NCBI RefSeq assembly: GCF_014196615.1
Contig: NZ_JACIDY010000001.1
Span: 186,001 to 250,000, forward strand
Origin: Novosphingobium fluoreni
Lineage (GTDB): Bacteria; Pseudomonadota; Alphaproteobacteria; Sphingomonadales; Sphingomonadaceae
DNA length: 64,000 nucleotides
Direction: 5' to 3'
Shown here one piece after another: positions 1 to 7,668 of the stretch. Under the pieces are notes generated by a model that ran no database searches, was not told where the DNA came from, and worked only from the letters and a program-made list of their open reading frames with translations. Numbering within the stretch: the first letter of the stretch is position 1; each line of letters opens with the position of its first letter. Position numbers and translations under genes: made by a program.

Positions 1-2
1 AG

Positions 3-236
3 CTGAAGGACGTGCTCTCGCTCGGGCCGGAAAGCGTTGTCGTGCTGGATAAGCTGACCGACGAGCTGCTCGATGTGCTGGTCAACGGCAAGCCGATCGC
101 CAAGGGTGAGATCGTGGCGCAGAACGGCCGCTTCGGCCTGCGCATCGTCGAACTTGCCGGCGAACAACAGAACGCCCCGGTCGCCGAAATCGCACCGGTG
201 GACTTTGCGGCTCTTGGTGCCGGAAACCTGGGCTGA
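3..236 (+). CDS. fliN: Flagellar motor switch protein FliN (C-terminal part, cut by window edge)
   Basis: The visible 77 codons form a SpoA (surface presentation of antigens) domain, the C-terminal domain of FliN, which sits in the C-ring under the basal body and takes part in rotor switching and export. The recognisable core is VVVLDKLTDELLDVLVNG followed by IAKGEIVAQNGRFGLRIVEL, which matches the FliN signature of a conserved Leu-Asp strand and a Gly-Arg-hydrophobic return strand. The reading frame is open to the window start, so the N-terminus lies upstream. The tail after the SpoA domain is short. The stop overlaps the start of fliO by one base (TGATG), which is typical of translational coupling within a flagellar export operon. 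Confidence 0.88.
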   Translation: MKDVLSLGPESVVVLDKLTDELLDVLVNGKPIAKGEIVAQNGRFGLRIVELAGEQQNAPVAEIAPVDFAALGAGNLG

Positions 237-511
237 TGCTTTGGTACATCCTCAAGCTGCTGATCATGCTGCCGCTGATCGGCCTGGCGATCTGGGGCTG
301 CCTGAAGCTGGCGCAGAAGGTACAGGCCAAGACCGGCATGGGGGGCGGCGCGGGCAAGTCTGTACGAGTGATCGAGACGACCATGCTCTCCCCCACGCTG
401 AAGCTGGCGGTGATCGAATTCCACGGGCGTGAGATCCTGGTCTCCGCCGGGCGCAACGGCCTGACGCGCCTGGCGGAAGCGCCTGCGCGGGCGCGGGAGA
501 TCGTGGAGTGA
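236..511 (+). CDS. fliO: Flagellar biosynthetic protein FliO
   Basis: This is a 91-residue protein with one N-terminal membrane segment (about residues 3-21) followed by a basic linker (QKVQAKTGMGGGAGKSVRVIE) and a small cytoplasmic beta-rich domain ending in EILVSAGRNGLTRL. That layout is FliO, which helps assemble the FliP-FliQ-FliR export gate. FliO is poorly conserved in sequence, so the call depends partly on position: it lies between fliN and fliP, overlapping fliN by one base and fliP by four. The length is near the lower end for the family. The ATG start is fixed by the TGATG junction. Confidence 0.85.
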   Translation: MLWYILKLLIMLPLIGLAIWGCLKLAQKVQAKTGMGGGAGKSVRVIETTMLSPTLKLAVIEFHGREILVSAGRNGLTRLAEAPARAREIVE

Positions 512-1293
512 GCCTCGCGCGCATCATCACGCGCGGGTCGGCCATACTGGCCTGCGCGATCCTACTCCCCACGCAGGCCTTCGCCCAGGCCCAGGCCGCG
601 GCACCCTCCGCCATTCCCGGCGCGCTGGATCGCGCGTTCGGCTCTATGGGCGGCACCGGCGGCCAGGGCATGACGCTGTCTTTGCAGCTCCTCATGATCA
701 TGGGGCTGCTGACGATCCTGCCCAGCCTGATCCTGATGATGACCAGCTTCACCCGCATTCTGGTGGTGCTGTCTATCCTGCGCCAGGCGCTGGGCCTGCA
801 ACAATCCCCGCCTAACCAGGTGCTGATCGGCCTTTCGCTGTTCCTGTCACTATTCGTGATGGCACCGACGCTGGAGCAGGTGAGCAACCGCGCGATCCAG
901 CCCTACTCCGCCGGGACGATCAACTCCGAGCAGGCGATCCAGAACGCGGGCCAGGAATTCCACAAGTTCATGATTCGCCAGACGCGTGAGCGGGACTTGT
1001 CGATGTTCGCCGAGATGGCCAAAGCCCCCAAGTTCCAGAACACCGCCGACGTGCCGTTCTCGATCCTGCTGCCCGCCTTCGTCACCAGCGAATTGAAGAC
1101 CGCGTTCCAGATCGGCTTCATGCTGTTCCTGCCGTTTCTCGTCATCGATCTCGTGGTCAGCTCGGTGCTGATGAGCCTGGGCATGATGATGATGAGCCCG
1201 ATGATCGTCTCGCTGCCATTCAAGCTGCTGCTGTTTGTGCTGGTCGATGGCTGGGCGCTGTTGATGGGCTCGCTCGCCTCAAGCTTTGGTTAA
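508..1293 (+). CDS. fliP: Flagellar type III export gate protein FliP
   Basis: This is a full-length 261-residue FliP, the core subunit of the flagellar protein export gate in the inner membrane. A cleavable signal peptide (residues about 1-27, ending in TQAFAQA) is followed by a membrane segment and the signature TSFTRILVVLSILRQALG, then LFLSLFVMAPT. Further membrane segments follow, with the conserved stretch FVTSELKTAFQIGF and a Met-rich region LMSLGMMMMSPMIVSLPFK near the C-terminus. The GTG start overlaps the fliO stop by four bases (GTGA). The gene is followed by a 24-base gap and fliQ. Confidence 0.97.
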   Translation: MSLARIITRGSAILACAILLPTQAFAQAQAAAPSAIPGALDRAFGSMGGTGGQGMTLSLQLLMIMGLLTILPSLILMMTSFTRILVVLSILRQALGLQQSPPNQVLIGLSLFLSLFVMAPTLEQVSNRAIQPYSAGTINSEQAIQNAGQEFHKFMIRQTRERDLSMFAEMAKAPKFQNTADVPFSILLPAFVTSELKTAFQIGFMLFLPFLVIDLVVSSVLMSLGMMMMSPMIVSLPFKLLLFVLVDGWALLMGSLASSFG

Positions 1294-1317
1294 CCATTTT
1301 AGCCGAGGAGGGAAGCC

Positions 1318-1590
1318 ATGGACGATATCACAGCGCCTCTCGCACTGGCTGACCAGATGCTCTGGACCACCGCCCTCGTCGCCGCGCCGATTCTGCTGGC
1401 CTCGCTAGCGGTCGGCCTCGTCGTCGGCGTCATCCAGGCGGCGACTTCGGTGAACGAGCAGACGCTGACGTTCGTGCCCAAGCTGGCCATCACCGCCCTG
1501 GTGCTGGTGATCATGGGCGGCTCGATGATGGCCCTGGTGGGAGACTTCACGCAGGACGTCTTCGCCCAGATCGCGACCATCTCGAAGTAG
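1318..1590 (+). CDS. fliQ: Flagellar export gate protein FliQ
   Basis: The product has 90 residues and two membrane segments (about 16-40 and 52-76), the standard FliQ layout. The motif between them, VGVIQAATSVNEQTLTFVPK, is diagnostic for FliQ, which packs around FliP and FliR in the export gate. The ATG start is supported by a ribosome binding site (GAGGAGGGAAG) just upstream at about 1304-1314. The downstream gene fliR begins 16 bases after the stop, consistent with one operon. Confidence 0.96.
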   Translation: MDDITAPLALADQMLWTTALVAAPILLASLAVGLVVGVIQAATSVNEQTLTFVPKLAITALVLVIMGGSMMALVGDFTQDVFAQIATISK

Positions 1591-1606
1591 CGAAGGCGCA
1601 CCGCCC

Positions 1607-2389
1607 GTGCTCCAGCTGGATTTCGGCTTCGGCCCGCTGGAAGCGGAATTCTGGCGTCTCGTCTTCGTCATGACCCGGGTGGGCGCGGCCATGGTCGCCG
1701 CCCCGCTGTTCGGCATGGCGGGCGTCCCCGCCCAGGCGCGCGTTATGGCGGCGGGGGCCGTCGCTGTGCTGATCTGCGCCTGGTCTCCAGTGACCGGCCC
1801 CGCGAACCTTCTGTCCGTCGCCGGGCTGGTGAGCGTCGCGGGTGAAGTCCTGGTCGGCGTGTCGCTCGGTTTCGTGCTGCAGTTCGCCTTCGCCGCCCCG
1901 ATCATCGCCGCCGAGATGATCGGCGGAGCCATGGGTATGAGCGTCGCGACCGCCGTCGATCCCAATTCCGGCTCGCAATCACCCGCGTTGGGGCAGTACT
2001 TCACCGTCGTCGTCACGCTGATTTTCCTGGCGCTGGGCGGCCACTTGCAGTGGATCGCGCTGGTGATCGACAGCTACCGCGTATTCCCGCCCGGCGAAAC
2101 CTGGCTGGGGCAGGAGCGTTTCGCCGAGATCGCCGGGTTTGCAGGCACGATGTTCGTCACCGCCGTCGCCATCGCCCTGCCGGTGTCGCTGGTGCTGCTG
2201 GTGGTGCAAGTCGTCACCGGCGTGCTGAGCCGTTCCGCACCTGCACTGAACCTGTTCTCGCTTGGTCTTCCCGCGGGCGTGCTGGCGGGGATCGCCGGGT
2301 TGCTCGTCGCTGCGCCGGTGCTGACCGACCAAGCAACGCTGCTGACCGCAGATGCCCTCGCCGCCGTAGCAAAGGTCCTCGAGCGGTGA
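1607..2389 (+). CDS. fliR: Flagellar export gate protein FliR
   Basis: This 260-residue membrane protein has about six hydrophobic segments. FliR features visible are VMTRVGAAMVAAPLFG near the N-terminus, the stretch AAEMIGGAMGMSVATAVDP, and the C-terminal ALNLFSLGLPAGVLAGIAG. FliR completes the FliPQR gate and contacts FlhB. The start is GTG at 1607. The stop overlaps the start of flhB by four bases (GTGA), which couples the two proteins that work side by side. Confidence 0.96.
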   Translation: MLQLDFGFGPLEAEFWRLVFVMTRVGAAMVAAPLFGMAGVPAQARVMAAGAVAVLICAWSPVTGPANLLSVAGLVSVAGEVLVGVSLGFVLQFAFAAPIIAAEMIGGAMGMSVATAVDPNSGSQSPALGQYFTVVVTLIFLALGGHLQWIALVIDSYRVFPPGETWLGQERFAEIAGFAGTMFVTAVAIALPVSLVLLVVQVVTGVLSRSAPALNLFSLGLPAGVLAGIAGLLVAAPVLTDQATLLTADALAAVAKVLER

Positions 2390-3528
2390 GCGAGGACGCC
2401 GGCGAAAAAACCTTTGCCCCATCCGCCAAGCGCTTGCGCGATGCCGCCCAGAAGGGCGATGTCCTGCGCTCACGCGAGCTGGCCACGGCAGGCGCAACCC
2501 TGGTCGCCGCTGCATGGCTGATGATGGCCGGGCCCTGGGTGCTGGGCCTGCTGGCCGAGGCCGTTCGCTCCGGCTTCACCTGGGACCGCGCTTCGCTGGA
2601 GAATTTCTCGCCCGGCCAGTTGCTCATCAACACCACGCTGGCGGTGTTGCCGCCGATCGCGGTGCTGGGCGTAGCCGTGATCATCGTCAGCGTCGCCTCT
2701 CAGCTTGGCCCCGGCGGGGAAGGCCGCTGGATCGGCGGCAACCTCGCGCCCAAGGCTTCGCGCATCAATCCGATGTCCGGCCTGAAGCGTATGTTTGGCG
2801 CGAACGGCTGGATCGAGATGGGCAAGGGCCTGGCCAAAGTCGCCCTCCTGGGCACGATCGCCTACAGCTGGGGCAAGAGCAACATACCCCAGCTAAGCCG
2901 CCTGGGTCGTGGCGACATGGTCGAGCAGCTCGCCTACGGCTGGCACCAGATCGTGATGCTGCTGTTCGTATTGTCCGGCGGCCTGGTCGTGATCGCCTTC
3001 ATCGATTTTCCGGTGCAGTGGGTGCGCCGCAATTTCCGGCTCAAGATGTCGATGCAGGAAATGCGTGACGAGCATAAGGAAGCCGAAGGCGCGCCCGAGA
3101 AGAAGGCCGCGCAAAAGGAACGCCAACGCAAGATCGCGATGGGCGGCCTGATCCCGGCGGTGAAGGACGCGCAGTTCATCCTCACCAACCCGACGCACTT
3201 CTCCGTCGCGCTGTCTTACGACCCGGACAAGGCCTCTGCTCCGATCGTGCTGGCCAAGGGCCGTGGCGACAAGGCGCTGGCGATGCGCGAACTGGCGGCG
3301 GAGTATCAGGTTCCGGTGCTGGAATATCCCGCCCTCGCCCGCTCGGTATATTACACCACGCGGGAACGGCAGGTGATCCGCGAGGAGCTTTACGTCGCCG
3401 TCGCCGCGATCCTGGCCTTCGTCTTCGCCCTGAAGCGCGGCGAGCATCCCGCGCGGCCGGACGTCAACGTGCCGCTGACATTGCGTTTCGACACCGATGG
3501 TCGCCTCGATCCATCGATAACCGCTTAA
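2386..3528 (+). CDS. flhB: Flagellar export switch protein FlhB
   Basis: FlhB controls the substrate switch from rod/hook to filament export. From the GTG at 2386 it has 380 residues; the frame is open further upstream, but the GTGA overlap with fliR and the conserved N-terminus (EKTFAPSAKRLRDAAQKGD) fix this start. Four membrane segments lie in the first two-thirds and a cytoplasmic domain follows. The autocleavage motif NPTH is intact at about residues 268-271 (codons 3187-3198), within ILTNPTHFSVALSYD, so normal self-cleavage after Asn is expected. The last 30 or so residues after KRGEHP are variable. fliD follows after 30 bases. Confidence 0.96.
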   Translation: MSEDAGEKTFAPSAKRLRDAAQKGDVLRSRELATAGATLVAAAWLMMAGPWVLGLLAEAVRSGFTWDRASLENFSPGQLLINTTLAVLPPIAVLGVAVIIVSVASQLGPGGEGRWIGGNLAPKASRINPMSGLKRMFGANGWIEMGKGLAKVALLGTIAYSWGKSNIPQLSRLGRGDMVEQLAYGWHQIVMLLFVLSGGLVVIAFIDFPVQWVRRNFRLKMSMQEMRDEHKEAEGAPEKKAAQKERQRKIAMGGLIPAVKDAQFILTNPTHFSVALSYDPDKASAPIVLAKGRGDKALAMRELAAEYQVPVLEYPALARSVYYTTRERQVIREELYVAVAAILAFVFALKRGEHPARPDVNVPLTLRFDTDGRLDPSITA

Positions 3529-3558
3529 GCTGCGCGCCCCGGAACCGTTCTACCAACC

Positions 3559-5052
3559 ATGACGACGACCAGTTCTGCCACTGCGACACCGACGCCAACG
3601 CCGAGCGCGACGCAGAACCTTGTCGCCAGCCTGGGCAGCGGCAGCGGCATCGACATGCAGGCGCTGGCGACCAACCTCGCCAACGCGCAGTTCGCCTCGC
3701 AGATAGACCGGCTGAAAAACAAGTCGGACACGCTGACCACCCAGGTCTCTTCGGCGTCCAACATCAAGTCGATGCTGCTCAGCTTCTCCACGTCGCTCGG
3801 GGACATGGTGCGCAACGGCAGCTTGTCACCACAACCGCAATTCAGCACCAGCGGCATCGCCACCGGCACGCTCTCCGGCTCTCGCCAGCCATCGGGTAAC
3901 TATTCGCTGGAAGTGATGGCTCTGGCCAAGAGCCAGACCCTGGCGAGCGCCGCCTACACCGGCAGCACCGCGATGACCGATGCGGTGGGCCCCGGTACGC
4001 TGACCTTCAAGTTCGGCACGACCACGCCCGCATCCACGGATGCCAACGGCGATCCTGTCGCAGCCGGTTTCGCCGAAGACAGCAGCCACGCCGCCGCCAG
4101 CATCACCATCGCCGCCGGGGCCACGCTCAATGACGTGGCCAATGCGATCAACGCCAAGAACGCCGGTGTCACAGCGTATGTCGCGCAGACCAGCGCCGGT
4201 GCGCAACTGGTGTTCAAGGGACAGGAAGGCGCGGCCAACGGCTTCGTGATCGAGACCAGCTCTGACAGCAGCACCGCGCTCTCCAAGCTGGCCTGGAAAC
4301 CCGCCGACACGACTGGGCAGCTGATCGCGAGCTCAGGCGATGCCAGCTTCAAGGTGGACGGCCTGGCCCGCACCGCCAATTCCAACACCATCGCCGAGGC
4401 AATTCCCGGCGTCACGCTAAAGCTGGCGGCCACCAACGTCGACAAGCCCACCACCGTCACCTTCAGCGACACGTCATCGGCGCTAAGCACGACGATGACG
4501 GACCTTACCAATGCACTGAACGAGATCGCTTCCGCGCTTAATGCCGCGACTGATCCCAAGACCGGGGACTTGCGCTCGGACAGCGGCGCGCGCGCGCTCA
4601 AGTCGGCGCTCAGCCAGTTCGCCGGGTCCACCGTGGTTCCTGGTGCGACGGGCGCTGCGCGCACGCTGGCGGATCTGGGGCTGTCCACCCAGCGCGACGG
4701 CACGTTCACGCTGGACAGCAATCGCCTGAAAGCCACGCTGGCCAAGGACCCGCAGGGCGTGGCGGCGATGTTCACGAACGGCCTGTACGGCGTCTATTCG
4801 AACGTCGACAAACTCTATCGCAACTCCACATCGGCCAGCAATCCGGGGTCACTGGGCGGCTCGATCGCCCGGTTCAACAAGCAGCTGACACAGGCCAAGG
4901 AAGACCAGAACACCTTGTCGACCAAGCAGGAGAAGCTGCGCGCCACGCTGAACGCACGCTTCGCCGTTACCGACAGCCGCATATCGTCGTCCAAGTCCAC
5001 GCTCTCGTTCCTCCAGGGTCAGATCGACGCCTGGAACAAGTCGGATCGCTGA
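3559..5052 (+). CDS. fliD: Flagellar filament capping protein FliD
   Basis: This 497-residue secreted protein matches FliD (hook-associated protein 2), which caps the growing filament and folds flagellin. The N-terminal domain shows the family motif LGSGSGIDMQALATNLANAQF and a heptad-like helix with IDRLKNKSDTLTTQVS. The middle is rich in Ser, Thr and Ala, as in the variable D2-D3 domains. The C-terminal FliD domain contains LADLGLSTQRDGTFTLD and a final long helix ending in SFLQGQIDAWNKS. There is no Sec signal, as expected for type III export. fliS, coding for the matching class of chaperone, starts one base after the stop codon. Confidence 0.93.
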   Translation: MTTTSSATATPTPTPSATQNLVASLGSGSGIDMQALATNLANAQFASQIDRLKNKSDTLTTQVSSASNIKSMLLSFSTSLGDMVRNGSLSPQPQFSTSGIATGTLSGSRQPSGNYSLEVMALAKSQTLASAAYTGSTAMTDAVGPGTLTFKFGTTTPASTDANGDPVAAGFAEDSSHAAASITIAAGATLNDVANAINAKNAGVTAYVAQTSAGAQLVFKGQEGAANGFVIETSSDSSTALSKLAWKPADTTGQLIASSGDASFKVDGLARTANSNTIAEAIPGVTLKLAATNVDKPTTVTFSDTSSALSTTMTDLTNALNEIASALNAATDPKTGDLRSDSGARALKSALSQFAGSTVVPGATGAARTLADLGLSTQRDGTFTLDSNRLKATLAKDPQGVAAMFTNGLYGVYSNVDKLYRNSTSASNPGSLGGSIARFNKQLTQAKEDQNTLSTKQEKLRATLNARFAVTDSRISSSKSTLSFLQGQIDAWNKSDR

Positions 5053-5053
5053 G

Positions 5054-5425
5054 ATGCTGGCGCTTCGCTCTCCGCAAGAGGCCTATCGCCGCGTCGAGTT
5101 CGATGCGCGCGTGGCCGCTTCGCGTCCCGCCGACCTGGTGCATCTGTGCATCGAACACCTTATCGGCGCGCTTGGCACCGCTGTCCACGCCGCCGCCGCG
5201 GGCGACAACCAGCTGAAGAGCAAATCGCTCACCACCGCATTGACCGCGGTGACGGCGCTGCAACTGGGTGTCAGCGGCGAAGACGGCGTCGCCGGCGCGC
5301 TGCGGCACATGTACGAAGCCGCGCGCCGCACCATCCTGGACAGCGCGATGCAGTTTGATTCGCGCCGTATTGATACTTTGCGGACCGACTTTCTGGAGAT
5401 CGGCGCTGCGCTGCGCGGCAGCTGA
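5054..5425 (+). CDS. fliS: Flagellar export chaperone FliS
   Basis: This 123-residue all-helical protein resembles FliS, the cytoplasmic chaperone that keeps flagellin from polymerising before export. The N-terminus (SPQEAYRRVEFDARVAASRPADLVHLCIEHLI) aligns with the FliS pattern of a Tyr-containing first helix followed by a Pro-associated second helix. The C-terminal helix with RTDFLEIGAAL is also compatible. The protein is divergent from enterobacterial FliS, so position directly after fliD (one base between them) strengthens the call. A short inverted repeat, GAGAT-ATTA-ATCTC, overlaps the stop codon region. Confidence 0.82.
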   Translation: MLALRSPQEAYRRVEFDARVAASRPADLVHLCIEHLIGALGTAVHAAAAGDNQLKSKSLTTALTAVTALQLGVSGEDGVAGALRHMYEAARRTILDSAMQFDSRRIDTLRTDFLEIGAALRGS

Positions 5426-5584
5426 GATATTAATCTCCCGATTCGGTTTTTACGCAGGCGTTGTTATTGGTACCGAACGGTCGAAACACGCCTGACGTAG
5501 GTCGGAAACGGACGTGACTTGCCCCCACGCCACGCGCTTTTGCGCGAATGTCGCCTCTAGGCACAAACCAATAGGGGCATCCTG

Positions 5585-6187
5585 GTGGAGCACGTTTCCA
5601 ACCTGATACTGATAGACAGCGACTCCCGCCGGCGCGCTTCGATCAGCCATGCGCTGGCGGCGAGCAGTATCCACGTCGAACCTTTCGAGAATATCGACGA
5701 ACTCGCCAACGCCTGGCCGCGATCGGGCGTGATCATGATCCATGATGAGGCGGGCAGCATTCCAGACCTGATCGAAAAGATGGCGGCGGACGGGGAATGG
5801 TACCCGATCATCGCCTTCAGCGAATACCTCGCGCCGCGCCGGATCGTGGAAGCCGTCCTGGACGGCGCGATTGACTATGTGGCTTGGCCGCTGGATTCGG
5901 AAGAACTGAACGAGGCTCTGGCTCGCGCCGTCGACAAGTCGGACGCCAGCGGTAGCACCAAGCTGCGCGAAGTCATGGCGCGCTCTCGCCTTGACCGGCT
6001 GACCAAGCGCGAGCGCGAGGTTCTGGATGGCGTGGCCAGCGGCCTCTCCAATCGCCTCATCGGAGAGAAACTAGCGATCAGCCCGCGCACCGTTGAAATC
6101 CATCGCGCCAACATGCTGAACAAGCTGGGTGCCAACCACACGTCTGAAGCCATCCGCATCGCCATCGAAGCCGCGATGGTGAACTGA
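5585..6187 (+). CDS. LuxR/FixJ-type response regulator with degenerate receiver domain
   Basis: This is a 200-residue two-domain regulator. Residues 1-120 form a CheY-like receiver: the acidic pair is present (IDSDS, Asp11 and Asp13) and Asp54 sits at the phosphoacceptor position (IMIHDEAG), but the nearly invariant Lys is replaced by Trp101 in DYVAWPLD. Residues about 133-195 form a LuxR-type helix-turn-helix (LTKREREVLDGVASGL, then SPRTVEIHRANMLNKLGA). The gene lies 159 bases after fliS on the same strand, so a role in flagellar or motility control is plausible but inferred. GTG at 5585 is the only good start. Phosphorylation may be altered or absent because of the missing Lys. Confidence 0.85.
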   Translation: MEHVSNLILIDSDSRRRASISHALAASSIHVEPFENIDELANAWPRSGVIMIHDEAGSIPDLIEKMAADGEWYPIIAFSEYLAPRRIVEAVLDGAIDYVAWPLDSEELNEALARAVDKSDASGSTKLREVMARSRLDRLTKREREVLDGVASGLSNRLIGEKLAISPRTVEIHRANMLNKLGANHTSEAIRIAIEAAMVN

Positions 6188-6315
6188 GAGACGCGGCCCG
6201 GCCCTTGCCGATGCGTCGGGCCGTGGTCGCGATGCCGCAGCAGCAAGCACCTTCGGCCCCGGCTTCGCTCACGCGAGCGAGGAACGCAGTCTAAGCACAA
6301 ATCAAACAGGGAAAG

Positions 6316-6391
6316 TGGTGGGCGGTGAGGGGCTCGAACCCCCGACCCTCTCGGTGTAAACGAGATGCTCTACCAACTGAGCTAACCGCCC
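6316..6391 (-). tRNA. tRNA-Val (anticodon UAC)
   Basis: Read on the minus strand, the 76-base cloverleaf starts GGGCGGT and ends ACCGCCC-A-CCA, with the CCA encoded in the gene. The D arm is GCTCAGTTGGTAGAGC, the anticodon stem TCTCG/CGAGA closes the loop TTTACAC with anticodon TAC, and the T arm contains GGTTCGAGCCC. All stems pair without mismatch. It lies between the flagellar region and the winged-helix gene. I found no duplicated 3' end nearby that would mark an integration site. Confidence 0.97.
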
Positions 6392-6475
6392 GGCGCGGCT
6401 CTGAGAGCCGCTGACCGGATTGCGCTATGACGCTGCCGAGCCGCCTGGTCAACCGAGCAATCCCACGCGATCGGT

Positions 6476-7471
6476 TCAGATCGGTCCTGCGGTGGTACCA
6501 ACCTCCACGAAATAACGCGCCATCGCGTCGGCGCAGCTGTCGCTGAGTTCGATGAAGGCACGGCGGCGGTCGGTCTGATCGCCGACACGGACGAACTGCC
6601 CTTGCTCCACCATCTGGCCGATCCAGCGCAGCGCCGTCGTCGGCGGGACGCCCGAGGCGATGCACAGCGAGGTGACGGATACCCGGCGATGCTCGGCCCG
6701 TGCGGCCGTCAAGTCCAGCAGCATGTCCCACGCCGGATCGCCAAAGAGCTGCCCGTCAAAATGACGCGCGCGCAACTGGCGATGGCGGATGATCCGGCGC
6801 ACCAGGCGGGGATCGGGCAGCGCCGGCTTGGTGAGCCGCATGGCGCCGCCCTCCTGCGGCGGGCTTAGCACACGATCGGGCTTTGCGGCGGAGGCCGGGG
6901 CAGCATCCGGAGCGCGTTGTTCAGGGGCAAGTCGCTCGATCCGACCGGCGATCTGGCCGACCTGCTCGGTCAGACGCATCAGCAGATGCCGTTCATCCTC
7001 CGACAGTTCACGCAGTCTCGCGGAGGGGAACTGCGCCAGCACATGCCCCAAGGCGATCACTCGATCGGCCCGATCCGGATCGACGAGAATCTGCGCCCCG
7101 CTCTGGTCCAGGCAGCCGAACACATCCTCCAGCGCCTCCACGGTTGTGGAAACGATCAGTTTCGCCCCCGTCTGTGCGGCTCTCTGATCGAGCCGGGTAA
7201 GCGCCGCGAGCGTCACGCCATCGGCGATCGGGCAATCCACCAGCACGACATCGCCGAGCGGACGCGCATCGCCGCCAATCAGCGCATCCAGGTCCGACAC
7301 GACGCTGATGCGCAGGCCCGCCGCCTGCGCATCCTCGTTCAGGATACCGCGGATGCGCGATCGATCGGCATAGATCGACAAACTAAGCGGCAGGCCGGCA
7401 GGGCTATCCCCTGTGGCGGCATAGCTCCAATCCTGCGGTTGACGGCTGACCACAGCTTGCGATGACATCAT
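6476..7471 (-). CDS. Winged-helix (MarR-like) DNA-binding protein with N-terminal receiver-like region
   Basis: The 331-residue product has two parts. Residues about 30-150 look like an alternating alpha/beta domain (LSIYADRSRIRGILN, VVLVDCPIADGVTLAAL, AKLIVSTTVEALEDVF) reminiscent of a receiver fold without an obvious phosphorylation site. The C-terminal 110 residues contain a winged helix (SVTSLCIASGVPPTTALRWIGQMVEQGQFV, then RRRAFIELSD) of the MarR type. I do not recognise a specific family member and no target is evident. An SOS-box-like GAAC-N7-GAAC lies 30 bases upstream of the start. The start (two adjacent ATG codons at 7471) has only a weak ribosome binding site. Confidence 0.7.
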   Translation of the reverse strand: MMSSQAVVSRQPQDWSYAATGDSPAGLPLSLSIYADRSRIRGILNEDAQAAGLRISVVSDLDALIGGDARPLGDVVLVDCPIADGVTLAALTRLDQRAAQTGAKLIVSTTVEALEDVFGCLDQSGAQILVDPDRADRVIALGHVLAQFPSARLRELSEDERHLLMRLTEQVGQIAGRIERLAPEQRAPDAAPASAAKPDRVLSPPQEGGAMRLTKPALPDPRLVRRIIRHRQLRARHFDGQLFGDPAWDMLLDLTAARAEHRRVSVTSLCIASGVPPTTALRWIGQMVEQGQFVRVGDQTDRRRAFIELSDSCADAMARYFVEVGTTAGPI

Positions 7472-7500
7472 GACGTCTTCCCGTACCTGCTGACTATCGC

Positions 7501-7515
7501 GAACAAGTAAGGAAC
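7501..7515 (-). promoter_or_regulatory. Candidate LexA (SOS) box upstream of the winged-helix gene
   Basis: On the minus strand the sequence is GTTC-CTTACTT-GTTC, an exact match to the alphaproteobacterial LexA consensus GTTC-N7-GTTC. It lies 30-44 bases upstream of the start codon at 7471. A possible -35 element (TTGACT, 7533-7528) is followed at 17 bases by TTACTT (7510-7505), so the box would cover the -10 region. With eight fixed bases, roughly two such matches are expected by chance in 64 kb counting both strands, so placement is the main support. Confidence 0.4.
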
Positions 7516-7668
7516 AAAAAGGGTATAAGTCAAGAATGGATCGAAGATGTTCGTATTTTGTGCCGGGTAGTCCAGTTAAAGCCTTAAGAAGTCGAGATAA
7601 CAGCGCCCCGCCTGATCACTCCCGTCCCACGACGAAGAACCAGGGTGGTGCGAATCACCCGTAGTTGC

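Noticed and set aside
6316..6391. tRNA-Val as a possible integration site
   Set aside because: No integrase gene and no repeat of the tRNA 3' end in the window.
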